Source: Zygnema cylindricum (Eukaryota; Streptophyta; Zygnematophyceae; Zygnematales; Zygnemataceae). Taken from it: a stretch of 64,000 bases of DNA. Location: NCBI GenBank assembly GCA_037447655.1, contig JBBHKE010001395.1, forward strand, positions 372,001 through 436,000. The letters run 5' to 3'. Positions 11,451 to 22,123 of the stretch are shown one piece after another; the first letter of the stretch is position 1, and the number at the start of each line of letters is the position of its first letter. The notes beneath the pieces were generated by a model. It was not told where the DNA came from. It ran no database searches and saw only the letters and a list, made by a program, of their open reading frames with translations. The position numbers and the translations under genes are program-made.

Positions 11451-13784
11451 TTGTATGTTCCTCAGTTCAAAAAGAACTTGTTTTCTACCTCAGTTGCAGA
11501 AAGTAGAGGTTTTGAAATACTTCAGAAACAAGGAAAGAAAATAGTCAGCAAAGAGGGAAAGATAGCTGTAATGGGAACTAGAGGCCCAAATAATTTGTAC
11601 CGGATGGACCTGGTGAATACATCTTCTTTTGCCTACTCCAGTGTCTCATCTGATAATGTTTTATGGCATAAGAGGTTGGGTCATGTTCATTATGACAGAT
11701 TGGAAAAGATGGTCACAAATGATATGGTAGAAGGAGTTAAGCTTGGTCAGCAACAGTCAAGTATTTGTGATGGTTGTGCTTTGGGCAAGCTTCATAAACT
11801 TCCCTTACCCCAAGCTGCAGATTTCAGAGCAACTAACATCTTAGAACTTGTTCATTCAGATGTGTGGGGACCCTCCAAAGTACCATCTCTTGCTGGCAGC
11901 AAATACTTTGTCACATTCACAGATGATTTCTCCAGATTCAGTAGAATCTATTTTATGAAGGAGAAAAGGGAGGTCTTCACCCACTTCAAACACTTTCGGA
12001 TCTGGGCGGAGAAACTTCATGGTAGATCGATTCTCTCTTTAAGATCTGATAATGGAGGTGAATATACTTCCAATGAGTTTGCTGCTTATTTGAAAGAAAA
12101 TGGTATATCTCACCAGTTCACTGTGCCTTATACTCCTGAGCAGAATGGAGTTTCAGAAAGGCTAAACAGAACTCTAACTGAGAGTGTTAAATCTATGATG
12201 GCTGATAAAGGAGTAGATATTAAATTCTGGGCTGAAGCTTACCAAACTGCAGCATATATTAGGAACAGATTAGAAACTAGATCTGTTCAGGGAATGACAC
12301 CTTATGAAGTGTGGACTGGCAGAAAACCAGATGTCAGTCACTTCAGAGTTTTTGGTAGCAAGTGCTTTGTACTAGATAATTTACCAAACTGGAAATTAAG
12401 TCCAAAGTCTAAGCCTGGAATCTTTATGGGATATGATGATGAATCTGTAGGATATAGAATTTATTGTCCTCAGAAACATACCATCCAGATTGCTAGAAAT
12501 ATTCAGGTGAAGGATGAGAGTGAGTCCATAGATGTATTTAGTATGGATGAAAATGAAAAGAAAGAAAAACTGCAAGAATATGTCATCTTGGATCAGATTC
12601 CGTTTCAGTCTGCTGCAGCTTGTACTTCTTCTTCTACTGGAGTTCAACATACTGGAGTTCCACCAGCTACTGAACAACAAACAGGAGCTGATCCTCCTCC
12701 TCCAAGACATCAAGGTGGAGCTCGGTATCCAACAGTTCCAGCCTCAAATTTTCCGGGGGGAAGAAGACAGAGTTCTCGTTTAAGGGGAGAACAAGTTCAA
12801 TATGCTTTTTCTGCAAGCACGGGGGAGCCTCTTACCATTCAGGAGGCATTTTCTGTTCCTGAAAAGGATCATTGGATCTCAGCTGCAAATGATGAGATGA
12901 GATCGATCATGGAAGCCCAAACGTGGGAGCTTGTGGAGCTTCCACCAGATCGAAAAGCCATTGGCTGCAAGTGGGTCTTCAAGGTGAAGCTCAACCCAGA
13001 CAACACCATTGAAAGGTATAAAGCTCGTCTGGTTGCAAAGGGTTTTAGTCAAAAGGAAGGAATAGACTACGAGGAAACCTTCTCTCCTGTTGTTAGGTTT
13101 CCTACTGTCAGAGTCTTGTTGTCTCTAGCTGCAATTGAGAATATGGAATTGCATCAAATGGATGTTAAAACTGCCTTCTTGCATGGAGACTTAGAGGAAG
13201 TAATTTACATGAAACAACCTGAAGGTTATGTAGAAAAAGGAAAGGAAAATCTAGTCTGTAAACTGTTGAAATCATTGTATGGATTGAAACAGGCTCCGAG
13301 ACAGTGGAATTTGAAGTTGGATGAGTTTCTTACCAGCTTAGGCTTTACAAGGATCAGCTCAGACCACTCTGTTTATGTCATGGACGGAAATGATGGTGTG
13401 ATTTATGTAGCAGTGTATGTGGATGATCTGCTGCTAATCAGCAAATCATTGAATGAGATAAACAAGATAAAAGCAGCTCTGAATGCCAGGTTTGAAATGA
13501 AAGACTTAGGTGAAGCTAAGTATATCCTAGGCATTCAAGTAGAGAGAGATAGGAGTCAGAGAGTTATTTACCTTACTCAGAGAGAGGCCATTGGAAATGT
13601 ACTTGAAAGATTTGGTATGGCAGATGCAAAAGGGAGTGCCACTCCTATGGAGTTCAGGCAAAAGGTGGAAGGAAAGGAGACAGTGGAGGAATGTTTCTCG
13701 AAGATGATATGGAACCAAGGGAGTCACACTTCATGTCCACGATTCCTTACCGACAAATTGTTGGGAGTCTTATCTACTTTATGA
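11451..13784 (+). CDS. Integrase and reverse transcriptase ORF of Copia element A
   Basis: This 777-residue open frame is the longest in the window. GAG-pre-integrase zinc residues are H73, H78, C106 and C109. The integrase triad is D137, D200 and E236, with the canonical 35-residue spacing between the last two. A Pro/Gln-rich linker follows at about 390-440. Reverse transcriptase starts near residue 460 and holds the catalytic YVDD at about 656-659. The last 30 or so residues are out of frame because of a frameshift near 13680; the true continuation is at 13691-14390. The first Met is only the first in the open frame, as the natural product is part of a Gag-Pol polyprotein. It integrates and copies the element. 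Confidence 0.88.
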   Translation: MYVPQFKKNLFSTSVAESRGFEILQKQGKKIVSKEGKIAVMGTRGPNNLYRMDLVNTSSFAYSSVSSDNVLWHKRLGHVHYDRLEKMVTNDMVEGVKLGQQQSSICDGCALGKLHKLPLPQAADFRATNILELVHSDVWGPSKVPSLAGSKYFVTFTDDFSRFSRIYFMKEKREVFTHFKHFRIWAEKLHGRSILSLRSDNGGEYTSNEFAAYLKENGISHQFTVPYTPEQNGVSERLNRTLTESVKSMMADKGVDIKFWAEAYQTAAYIRNRLETRSVQGMTPYEVWTGRKPDVSHFRVFGSKCFVLDNLPNWKLSPKSKPGIFMGYDDESVGYRIYCPQKHTIQIARNIQVKDESESIDVFSMDENEKKEKLQEYVILDQIPFQSAAACTSSSTGVQHTGVPPATEQQTGADPPPPRHQGGARYPTVPASNFPGGRRQSSRLRGEQVQYAFSASTGEPLTIQEAFSVPEKDHWISAANDEMRSIMEAQTWELVELPPDRKAIGCKWVFKVKLNPDNTIERYKARLVAKGFSQKEGIDYEETFSPVVRFPTVRVLLSLAAIENMELHQMDVKTAFLHGDLEEVIYMKQPEGYVEKGKENLVCKLLKSLYGLKQAPRQWNLKLDEFLTSLGFTRISSDHSVYVMDGNDGVIYVAVYVDDLLLISKSLNEINKIKAALNARFEMKDLGEAKYILGIQVERDRSQRVIYLTQREAIGNVLERFGMADAKGSATPMEFRQKVEGKETVEECFSKMIWNQGSHTSCPRFLTDKLLGVLSTL

Positions 13785-14390
13785 ACTGCACTCGTCCGGA
13801 TATTGCAACGGCTGTTGGTGCTCTGAGTCGAAGTCTTCAGAATCCGAAGAAATCAGATTGGGAGGCAGCAAAACGAGTTTTGAGATATCTTGCAAGAACA
13901 CGAGATCTCCGACTATCTCTTGGAGGAGATGAAGTGAAGATCAACACCTGGAGCGATGCGAGTTATGGTGATATGCCAAGCTGACGTTCGACCACTGAAT
14001 TCATTCTGAAGATCGGTAATGGTACTTGCTGCTGGACAAGCAAGCTCCAAAAGGTGACTGCTCAGTCAACCATGGAAGGTGAATACATGGCAGCTAGCTC
14101 AGCTGTTAAGGAACTTCTTTTGGTAAAGACTCTTTTACAAGAAATGCAGTCTGGTCCTCAGGTCATTTGGTGTGACAATCAAGCTGCTATTGCTATTGCT
14201 TCTAATCCTAGTCATCATTTCAAAAGCAAGCATATTGACATTAAGTTACACTTTGTGAGGGAAAAGGTGATGGGCAAAATTCTGAAACTCAGCTACTTAC
14301 TTGATGAGAAAATGTTGGCACTTACCTGATGAGAAAATGTTGGCACATATGATGACAAAACCCTTGCCTACCCCAAAATTGAAATTTTGT
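13691..14390 (+). pseudogene. RNase H end of pol of element A
   Basis: After the frameshift the frame reads IPYRQIVGSLIYFMNCTRPD, WSDASYGDM and then a TGA at 13982. It continues with STMEGEYMAASSAVKELL, CDNQAAIAIASNPSHH and KSKHIDIKLHFVREK. A short duplication of CTTACTTGATGAGAAAATG / CTTACCTGATGAGAAAATG at about 14296-14342 breaks the C-terminus. RNase H removes the RNA strand during reverse transcription. Confidence 0.82.
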
Positions 14391-14423
14391 AGAGAGGGAT
14401 GTGGTCTAAATGGTTAGTAGAGT

Positions 14424-14440
14424 CTAAAGCTTTAGGGGAG
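14424..14440 (+). other. Polypurine tract of element A
   Basis: CTAAAGCTTTAGGGGAG lies directly before the 3' LTR and is identical to the tracts of B and D. It primes plus-strand DNA synthesis. Confidence 0.8.
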
Positions 14441-15320
14441 TGTTGTTTTGAAAGCTTTAGTCCTCACTAAGCTTCATAGGCGAGGGGAGTGTTTTCTCAT
14501 TATTTAGAATATTTTGTGAAAAATCTGGTTCAGTATATACCATAATTAATGTTACAGTGAACACTGAGGGAGTTCACGGTGTGACACACTTTAGGACACG
14601 CGTCGGTAAATGAGACACTCTACAAAGATCCGTTCGTACTATTCAGACTTACCATAAAGACCGAAGTGTCACATAAAAGTTTCATCTTGGATGAAACTTC
14701 AAAATGATGGACGGTGAAGATTTGTTGCCGACCCAAGGTGGTCATCCGCGACCACGTCTCTAATTATGTGACATGTTTGTACACGGTGTACTGTGATGTT
14801 ACGTATCGCTAGTTTGTACAAAAGCGTGTTTTGTTTGATTAGTGTCTCTGTTCAGATTCTTTCTGTATGACATACCATGACATAATAAAGTATCCTCTTT
14901 TAGATAGTAGATATTATTGATGTATGGCTGGTATGCCTCCTTTGCTTAGTTAGGGCAGTAAGTGGCTGCTAGTTCTTAGAAGAATAGATCTTTTAGGTAT
15001 AAGAATAGGACTTAGCCATTTCAAAATTAGGAACTTGTTGTATCAAAATTATGCTATGACATTTTTGATATCTTTGATTGAGAATATCTCTCAGTTCTAT
15101 TTGCAAATTTCTCTGTAAATTTGCACTTGTGTTCCTTTGTGTATTATCGGCATTGTGTCAAATTTGTAGACTATATGGTTGCCTAAATTATCTTTGGTTG
15201 TGTTCCAAAGTTGTGTGTATTTTTTTGAGCATCTGTGAAAGCTTCTTGCTTATCTGAATTCTGTGATGTCTACTCCAGCATCATTTCATCTTCAGTTGGT
15301 GTAGCAGTCATAGAACATCA
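14441..15320 (+). repeat. 3' LTR of element A
   Basis: This 880-bp LTR starts TGTTGTTTTGAAAGC and ends AGAACATCA. It is followed by CACTC, which also precedes the 5' LTR. It matches 509-1387. Confidence 0.88.
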
Positions 15321-15410
15321 CACTCATATAGAGCTCTAGGTTGGTGTAGTAGTCATAGAACATCACACTCATGGAGAGCTCTAGGTCGAACACTCACAGA
15401 GAGCTCTAGG
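15292..15410 (+). repeat. Tandem duplication across the right junction of A
   Basis: The last bases of the 3' LTR plus the flank (TTGGTGTAG...CATCACACTCATATAGAGCTCTAGG) are repeated with small changes just downstream, and GAGCTCTAGGT occurs three times. The last copy joins back to the D reading frame (ACTCACAGAGAGCTCTAGG). This suggests slippage or local recombination after A inserted. Confidence 0.7.
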
Positions 15411-17618
15411 TTGATGCTTCCAGATCAAAATGCGGATCCGAAATTCGAGGTTGAGGCTCTAAATTGTGCAGTTTTTACTAAGAATAAAATAGGGTCTAGA
15501 TCAGTAGAGACTACGCCTCATGAAATCTGGAATGGCAAGAAACCTGATGTTAGTCATTTTAAAGTTTTTGGTAGTAAATGCTTCATTTTAGATACATCAC
15601 AAGATAGATGGAAAATGCAACCTAAAGGGTTAGCGGGTATTCTGCTAGGATACGATGACCACTCCAAAGGTTATACGGTATTTGTCTATGAGAAAGAAAA
15701 TATAATTATGCCTCGAAATATTATTCTGAAGGATGAGCTTGATTACGTAGATTTATTCTCCTTGACAGATGTACAAAAGCAACAAAAGGTGCAAGTGTAC
15801 ATCATTCTGGACTGCAATTAGCCTATTGTCAAACAGGTACAGGATACTCCAATTTTTGAATAATCTACTTAGGTTCATCCGGACTAACGGCAAGTTTAGT
15901 TCTAGCCAGGACAACAGCGGTCAATACTTGCGGATCAACCCCAGCGACACAAACGAAATTCAAGAGATCTGATGATCTCAGCCTCAAAATTATTTGGGGG
16001 GGAAGAGATCCAACAGCCGCCTGCAAGCAAGCTTTCACTTTGCCTACGCGGCAGCCTCAGGACCACCTCTTACCATCAGGTAGGCTTTCTCATCATTGGA
16101 GCGAAATCATTGGATCTAGGCAGCAAACGATGAAATGAAGTCAATCATGTAGGCTCAGACATGGGAGCTTGTAGATCTTCCTCCGGACAGAAAAGCAATC
16201 GACAACAAATGGGTGTTCAAGGTGAAGTTTAATCCGAATAACACCATTGAAAGATATAAGGATAGGCTTGTGGCAAAGGAATTTAATCAAAAAGAAGGAA
16301 TTGATTTTGAAGAAACATTTTCTCCGGTTGTAAGATTTCCGACAGTTACGATCTTGCTGTCTCTAGCTGCTTTAAAAGATATTGAAATACATCAAATGGA
16401 TGTAAAAACGACTTTCTTGCATGGAGAGCTAGAAGAGACAATTTACATACAGCAGCCTAAAATGTATGTAAAGCCAAGAAAAGAACACTTAGTATGCAAA
16501 TTGTTAAATCTCTATACGGTCTAAAACAGGCCCCCAGGCAATGGAATCTGAAACTTGACGAATTCTTAGCTAGCCTAGGATTTCAAAAGATAAGCTGGAT
16601 CATTCTGTTTACGTTGTAAAGGGTGAGGATGGGATAGTGTATTTAGCAGTGTATGTAGATGATCTACTATTAATTAGCAAATCAATGGCTCAAATTAACA
16701 AAATCAAAGCTGCTTTAAATTCACGGTTTGAGATGAAAGACCTCAATGAGGCAAAATATATTTTGGGTATTCAAGTAGAAAGGGAAATTGACTCAAAAAG
16801 AGGCCATTGGAAACATGTTAGATAAGTATGGAATGCGGGGGGCAAAAAGGTGTGTAACTCCAATGGAGTTTCGGCAGAAGTTAGAGGGAGAAGAGACAAA
16901 ACCGGGTGTTATTGTTAGTGAGTATTTCGAGTCAAGGGAGGATGATCTTATGACACTTATACCTTACACACAAATTGTGGGAAGTTTAATATATTTCATG
17001 AACTGTACCCATCCTAATATTGCTGCAATAGTTGGGTTATTGAGCAAAATTCTAAAAAATCTGAGAAATTCTGACCGTGATGTAGCAAGGAGAGTCTTAA
17101 GATATTTGACAGGAACGAAAGACCTCAAACTTACACTAGTCCTAGGAGAAGTGACGCTGCAAACATGAAGTGATGTAAGCTACGGCGACATGCCAAACCG
17201 GAAATCCACCACAAGATTCGTTTTACAAATTGGGAACGGGACTTGCTGCTGGAGCACCAAACTTCAAAAGGTCACGGCACAATCGACAATGGAGTCAGAA
17301 TACATGGCAGCGAGCTCGACCTTGAAAGAACTTTTATGGGTAAAATCCATGTTGCAAGAATTGGGATACATGCAGGTTGGACCATAGGTGATTTGGTGTG
17401 ATAACCAGGCTGCCATTGCCATGGCCTCTAACCCGAGTCACCACTTCAAGAGTAAGCATATGGATGTAATATTACACTTTGTAAGAGAAAATGTGATTTC
17501 CCAGGTGATTAAATTATTTTATTTGCCTGATGCAAAAATGATTGTTGATATGCTCACTATAGCTCTTCTTGCTCCTAAGCTAAAACATTGTAGGGATGTA
17601 GTGGGACTAGGTGACTAG
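15411..17618 (+). pseudogene. Integrase end, reverse transcriptase and RNase H of element D
   Basis: The frame continues the fragment at 1-508: DPKFEVEALNCAVFTKNKIG, VFGSKCFILDTS, then a degraded linker (15820-16200) with several stops. Reverse transcriptase follows (KARLVAKG-like block as KDRLVAKEFNQKEGIDFEET), with YVDDLLLISKS near 16650, so the catalytic Asp pair is kept. RNase H continues through STMESEYMAASSTLKELLW and CDNQAAIAMASNPSHH, interrupted by a TAG at about 17385. Frameshifts lie near 16520, 16600 and 16790. It is very close to B. Confidence 0.83.
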
Positions 17619-17745
17619 GTGAGGTGCTGCACTACGATACTGCCATGCTGCGCTAGTCCAACATTGGGATACAGTGAGACTAGCTGATTAGTTGATTTGT
17701 TGCGTTGCTTTGTTACCATGCTGCGCTATTTCAACATCGCTGCTG
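17590..17745 (+). repeat. Tandem repeat in the 3' untranslated region of D
   Basis: Two imperfect units of about 75 bp each start GGGATGTAGTGGGACTAGG / GGGATACAGTGAGACTAGC and end in CCATGCTGCGCTA. Remnants of the same repeat in B flank the solo LTR at 4407-5413. Confidence 0.65.
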
Positions 17746-17783
17746 CGTTACTCTTTCATCAAAGCTACGTTGATACATTCAGT

Positions 17784-17800
17784 CTAAAGCTTTAGGGGAG
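17784..17800 (+). other. Polypurine tract of element D
   Basis: CTAAAGCTTTAGGGGAG directly precedes the 3' LTR. It is identical to that of A and B. Confidence 0.8.
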
Positions 17801-18640
17801 TGTTGATTTTGGAAAGCTTTAAGTCTCATTTAATTAGTGTGACATCAGAAAGATAGTAATTTGTAGTGTAAGTTTCACAAGGACACACGTCATCACTTGA
17901 GTGCAGTAGAAGACAACGCAACTGGGACGCAGACAGAACAACGCAGTTGCGACGCAGACAGGACAACACACCTGCGGTTATTTTGGATATGATCAGTACG
18001 GACAACGCAGCTGCGGTTATCTTGGATATGATTCTGTACGGGACAATGTAGCCGCGGGTAATATGAATGTGATTCGGTACGGGACAACGCAGTATCGATT
18101 GATATGAATCAAGTCAATGGACGAGATTCATAAGAGTGTCACAAATGACTTAGCCGACAAGTATTCGTACAATCACTTAGTATAGATTTTGAGTAATATT
18201 GGTTGTACGGTGGTAGATTATGATTGGCGCGATTAGGAATACTCAGATCTCAATAGACACTTTGATTTTGGATGTACCTCTCAGGTACACTTGTATCGGG
18301 GGTACAACTTTGAGTACATACTCATGAGTATAAGACTTAAGACTTAGAGCATTTTATGTATCCAGATTTCAAAGTAGTAAAACTGCTACAGTTTTTGGGA
18401 AACTTTTGAGTATTCTATCATGAGCACTGATCGGTCAATTGTACCAAAACTTTGGGAGTTGTCATTGTTTATGTTGCTCTTTAATGTGATAGAGTTTTGT
18501 GAAGTATTGATCCTTGTATAAAATTTTGTGAACACTTGAAACTAGCTGTTTGGAAGGATTCTTGATAGCTTCCGAGAGTGTATCATGTCAACTTCTACTA
18601 CTACTGTTGCTCCTCCACCTGCACTGGTGGTTGTAGAACA
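17801..18640 (+). repeat. 3' LTR of element D (family III)
   Basis: It starts TGTTGATTTTGGAAAGC and ends GGTTGTAGAACA, matching the inverted ends of B. The middle has repeated GACAACGCAG-type units at 17905-18085. After 18640 the sequence no longer resembles any element here, so this is the edge of the nest. Confidence 0.85.
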
Positions 18641-19205
18641 GACTTTGTACACTATATAAAAACTGACTGGCGTAAAAATATTAATGAAACTAAATGAAAA
18701 TAATGTTTGTCATCACGCGCGACCAAAGCAAGCCACACTATCTAGGATTCGCGATTAAATTTCAATTTTGGGGCCAAGTTAAAATCCAACATGTGCTCTC
18801 ATAGTGGAGCTCACGTAAAGAGAAAAATTAACTGTCTGCAACACTTTTATTTACATGTGGTTGCCGCAGTTTAGTTATCGTAAACCTTGTTGGCCGTGTG
18901 AATTGTTGATTTTATCATGACGGTCGACGTTCGCAAGCGCGACAAAATTTTAAGCTGTTGAAATAATATTTTGAAAGTCAAAACAATCCAACCGATTGAC
19001 CGTCAAATTTAGACTCAATTGTTCGATATATGGTAAAGTGCGAGTACCAAAATTACAATGTCTATGTTGTGTTTTTCCATCCGGTAAGTTAGGCAATCGG
19101 TTCCATAGACCTTTGAAAACCCTTTCCGTTTTTCGTCACTGCGTCGCAAATTTCACAACAATTATGTCACACGTGGCAGTTGTTGCTCTGCCAGCCTGTC
19201 GCCTC
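18641..19205. other. Unassigned sequence, no gene seen
   Basis: I see no coding-like frame or repeat. It begins with GACTTTGTACACTATATAAAA, which has a TATA-like string but no gene behind it. Confidence 0.5.
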
Positions 19206-19392
19206 TTAAGACCACCTAGCCCCTCTCTCCCTCTCCCTCTCCCTCTCCCTCTCCCCCCCTCTCGCCCTATCCCCATCCACCTCCCCCTCCCTCTCCATCT
19301 CCATCTCCCTCTCCCTCTCCCTCTCCCTCTCCCTCTCCCTCTCTCTCCCTCTCCCTCTCCCTCTCTCTCTCCCTCTCCCTCTCCCTCTCCCA
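19206..19392. repeat. CT-rich tract, CCCTCT-type units
   Basis: Nearly pure pyrimidine on the plus strand, mostly CTCCCT/CCTCTC units. The Leu/Pro/Ser-rich or Gly/Arg/Glu-rich frames that span it reflect composition only. Confidence 0.9.
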
Positions 19393-19639
19393 CTTCTCGC
19401 CATGTGAATAAAACAGATTGACATGTGAAGTAAAATGTGGGCTTCGTCAGCTATTGGTCGAATATAAAGTAAAAAAAAATATTGAAAAATTTAAGAGATT
19501 GAATTTAATTGTTTGGGTTTATAGATTTTTTGTACTTTTCTGAGAAATCTTGCAAATTTTCGACGATAAGGCATCAGAAATATCTAGCTTATGAGGTTTT
19601 AATTTTTCCGGGTCGTAATTTTTCAAACTGCTTAAAGGA

Positions 19640-19890
19640 AGAGGAGGTGGGTGAGGGAGCGAGGGGGAGGGAGAGGGAGGGTGAAAAAGAGTGGAGGAGA
19701 GGGAGAAAGAGGGAGAGGGAGAGAGGGAAGTGGAAGAGAGGGACAGAGGGGGAGAGAGGGAGAGAGAGGAGAGAGAGGCAGAGGGAGAGGGAGATGGAGA
19801 AGAAAAAGGAGATGGAGCAAGAGAGAGGAAGAGAGAGAAAGAGAAGAAAAGTGAGAGGGAGAGAGAGAGGGAGAGAGAGAGAGAGAAAAT
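19640..19890. repeat. GA-rich tract, GAGAGG-type units
   Basis: Nearly pure purine on the plus strand. Together with the CT tract about 250 bp to the left it forms a large imperfect inverted pair. Open frames on both strands are compositional. Confidence 0.9.
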
Positions 19891-19944
19891 TGCTTGATAT
19901 TTTGATGTCCTCAGCTGCACCAACTGCATCGTTGTCACAAAACA

Positions 19945-20025
19945 ACATGTAGTGTTGCGTGGAATTGGGCCTTGGTCCAAAACACGGTTTTGCGAAAAAC
20001 ACGTAGTGTTGCGTGGCACTGCACG
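19945..20025. repeat. Short direct repeat GTAGTGTTGCGTGG
   Basis: The string ACATGTAGTGTTGCGTGGAA at about 19945 recurs as ACACGTAGTGTTGCGTGGCA at about 20000. No gene is seen around it. Confidence 0.5.
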
Positions 20026-20055
20026 TTTTTCCCAAAAACACTTTTTCTTGCCACA

Positions 20056-21716
20056 TCATCATGCCAGTTGTGGATTTGTAGCAAACTATTAGGAATTCAC
20101 GTTTTGCGGGCCACATATTCCAGTGTTTTGTATATTTTAGTGTTTTTTCTAGCGTATAATTTTAGTAATTTTAATTTCAATCTTGAGTGAGAGAGTTACT
20201 TGTAAAGGAAAAGCTTTAGCGTAATATAATTGTCTTTTGGCGAATGTGTGACGTGGTGATGAGTGGGTGTTTTCTACCTTTGAACGCTTTTTCTAAGTGA
20301 AGTATTTGTAGGCTGTGTGTGATTATCGATCCTTTCATATCATTGTTATCAATAAAACAATTGAATCAATCGCTTTCTTTTTTTTATCTTTTGAAATCAA
20401 TAGAAAGGACGAGCTTTGTAAGCTACGTTTAGTATAAATCTTAGCAACAAAGTTGTTGAAATTTGAATTGAAAAGGTAACAATAGAGTTCTGTACCATTG
20501 GCTACATAGACAACACAGTTAAAAATAGAATGACAACCTATAATTTGACTGGACAAAACCCTATCATACACTATGATACTCGCCTTTTCTTAAACCTTGC
20601 CAAATGGGAAAATGGTAGACATGTGGATAAAAAGTGGGTATCACCAAACATTGGACTTTTTTAGATATAACACTTCAAAAATTATTCAAACATTTAAGAA
20701 ATTGATGTAACATAATAAAGAGACATCAAGAGATATCTATCAAATGAGGTTTTAGCATTTTATGAAAAAATTGGAGAAATTAACAAAATTGAGGCTTTAT
20801 TTGATGATATTTAGTTGAACAACCGGTTACTTTGGGTTATCCGCTTCAAGAGACTTGACATTGAGGTGGCAGTAGTTTTGGAGGTTGAAAAAAGAGTTTT
20901 TTCCTCAAATTATTTTCGCCATGGTTGCACCTTAGATAGTTAACAAAAAATGGATATTCTCGAAATTAGGTGAAAAATCAACCTTACGATGATTTTATCA
21001 CACTCCAGGTTTCAAATTCACCCTCCCATAGAGAAGAAAAAAGCCGGGTACGAAAATAAAAGATTATGATATATAACAACGACCATGTTTCATTTGGAAT
21101 GTAAAATTGACGGTTGTCGATTTTTGAATTTTTCGACATAAATTGCTTTAAGTCAATTGAGATCGGACATGAACTGGACACCACGATGTTCAATTATTAA
21201 TTAAGATCGGAATAAAATTTTACAAAAATGGATATCTTCTCTTTTTTCTTCTTTGCTCAAAAAAGATGGAACAAGGTACAAAACTCAACGTTGAGTCTTG
21301 GTTCAAGCGAAAGAGATTTTTATTTTATTGGTCGACATGAACTTATGTTTTTCAATATATGTTTAAGTACCTTACATTTTAAAAAACCAACGTAAACATG
21401 GTACTAAATAAAATAAAACAAAGGTTAAACCTTAGAACAAGTTTAGTGTCACCTCTGGTAATGTGTAACGATATTCCATCATTATAATATCAAAGTGACA
21501 ATTTACCAACATCTAACAAAGCCCTTTATTTCATCTCCTCATCCAAACAATATTCAACATAAACATTTTTAAATTCTCCACACCACATTTTCCTCCACAC
21601 CTTAAACATCCTATCCCACCCCTTTTACTAATAAAAACAGTAGGAAAGTAAACCATAGTCTTCGTGATAGAAAAAGAAAAAATCTCTTTAGAGGACAAAA
21701 TGTTCAAAATCTATCT
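20056..21716. other. AT-rich sequence without recognised genes
   Basis: Both strands show only short frames without family resemblance or convincing splice sites. It lies downstream of the cysteine-rich exon at 21717-22117, so part of it may be that gene's 3' region. Confidence 0.4.
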
Positions 21717-22117
21717 CTACATAGGATAAGGAGGAAGTGGTTCTGGTGATACACAATTGCCCCCTACCAACATATTTGGATACTTACAAACGCATGAGGC
21801 TTGACAATTGATATTTTCACAAGTAAGAAAAGAGAAACATCTCACTAATGCACATGGATCGCAAGGAGGGGGTGGAGATGTTATCACTACTTTAGGTGGA
21901 GGAAGTGGTGTTTTTGGTGGTGGGGGTGGTGGCGACAATTTTTTTGGTGGAGGTGCTCGTAAAACACACATGCCTTTTTTTATTAAATAAGGAGGTCTAC
22001 AAACACATGAAACTCGGCAATTGATTTCTTGACACGTGTATCCAGGTAAGCAATCGACGAACGAACATGATTCGCATATCGGGGGAGTAGATTTCGGCGG
22101 AGGTCGCGTTTTAATTC
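21717..22117 (-). CDS. Terminal exon of a cysteine-rich, proline-rich repeat protein (unrecognised)
   Basis: The minus-strand exon follows an acceptor (CTTTAAACAG) at 22118 and ends at TAG (21717-21719). It encodes about 132 residues: two copies of a Cys-rich unit (about 35 residues, spacing C-x2-C-x4-C-x5-C-x4-C-x3-C-x-C) separated by a Pro-rich linker with PPPP runs and Lys. Unit 1 includes LPGYTCQEINCRVSCVC; unit 2 includes FLTCENINCQASCVC. Even Cys content with Pro-rich spacers suggests a secreted or cell-wall protein, but that is inference, and no signal peptide exon was found upstream. I do not recognise the family. The two repeats keep their Cys spacing, which argues for real coding sequence. 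Confidence 0.65.
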
Positions 22118-22123
22118 CTGTTT

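Larger units (their letters stand above)
509..15320 (+). mobile_element. Copia-type LTR retrotransposon A, nested in D
   Basis: Two LTRs of about 880 bp (509-1387 and 14441-15320) begin TGTTGTTTTGAAAGC and are flanked by a perfect 5-bp duplication, CACTC. Inside, in order, are a primer-binding site, a gag start, an inserted solo LTR (1434-2481), inserted element B (2487-10358), the rest of gag from 10364, protease, a long integrase/reverse transcriptase ORF, RNase H and a polypurine tract. Joining the two gag parts across the insertions gives a continuous protein similarity with the other gag starts in this window. A is younger than D and older than B. It has a frameshift near 13680 and a stop at 13982, so this copy cannot make a full polyprotein. 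Confidence 0.9.
1..18640 (+). mobile_element. Copia-type LTR retrotransposon D, outermost of the nest, 5' part outside window
   Basis: D is read as two pieces of one Copia polyprotein. An integrase fragment lies before position 508. The rest of integrase, reverse transcriptase and RNase H runs from 15411 to 17618 and is followed by a purine tract and a 3' LTR. Element A separates the pieces and is flanked by CACTC on both sides (504-508 and 15321-15325), the 5-bp target duplication expected of LTR integration, so D is older than A. Both coding pieces carry stops and frameshifts. The 3' LTR of D is of the same family as that of B. The right end could be 2 bp further out, because the terminal CA is not sharply defined. 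Confidence 0.85.

Noticed and set aside
19136-20116. Several long frames on both strands (Ser/Leu/Pro-rich or Arg/Glu/Gly-rich)
   Set aside because: They lie in CT and GA tracts; open frames on all strands follow from composition, not from coding.
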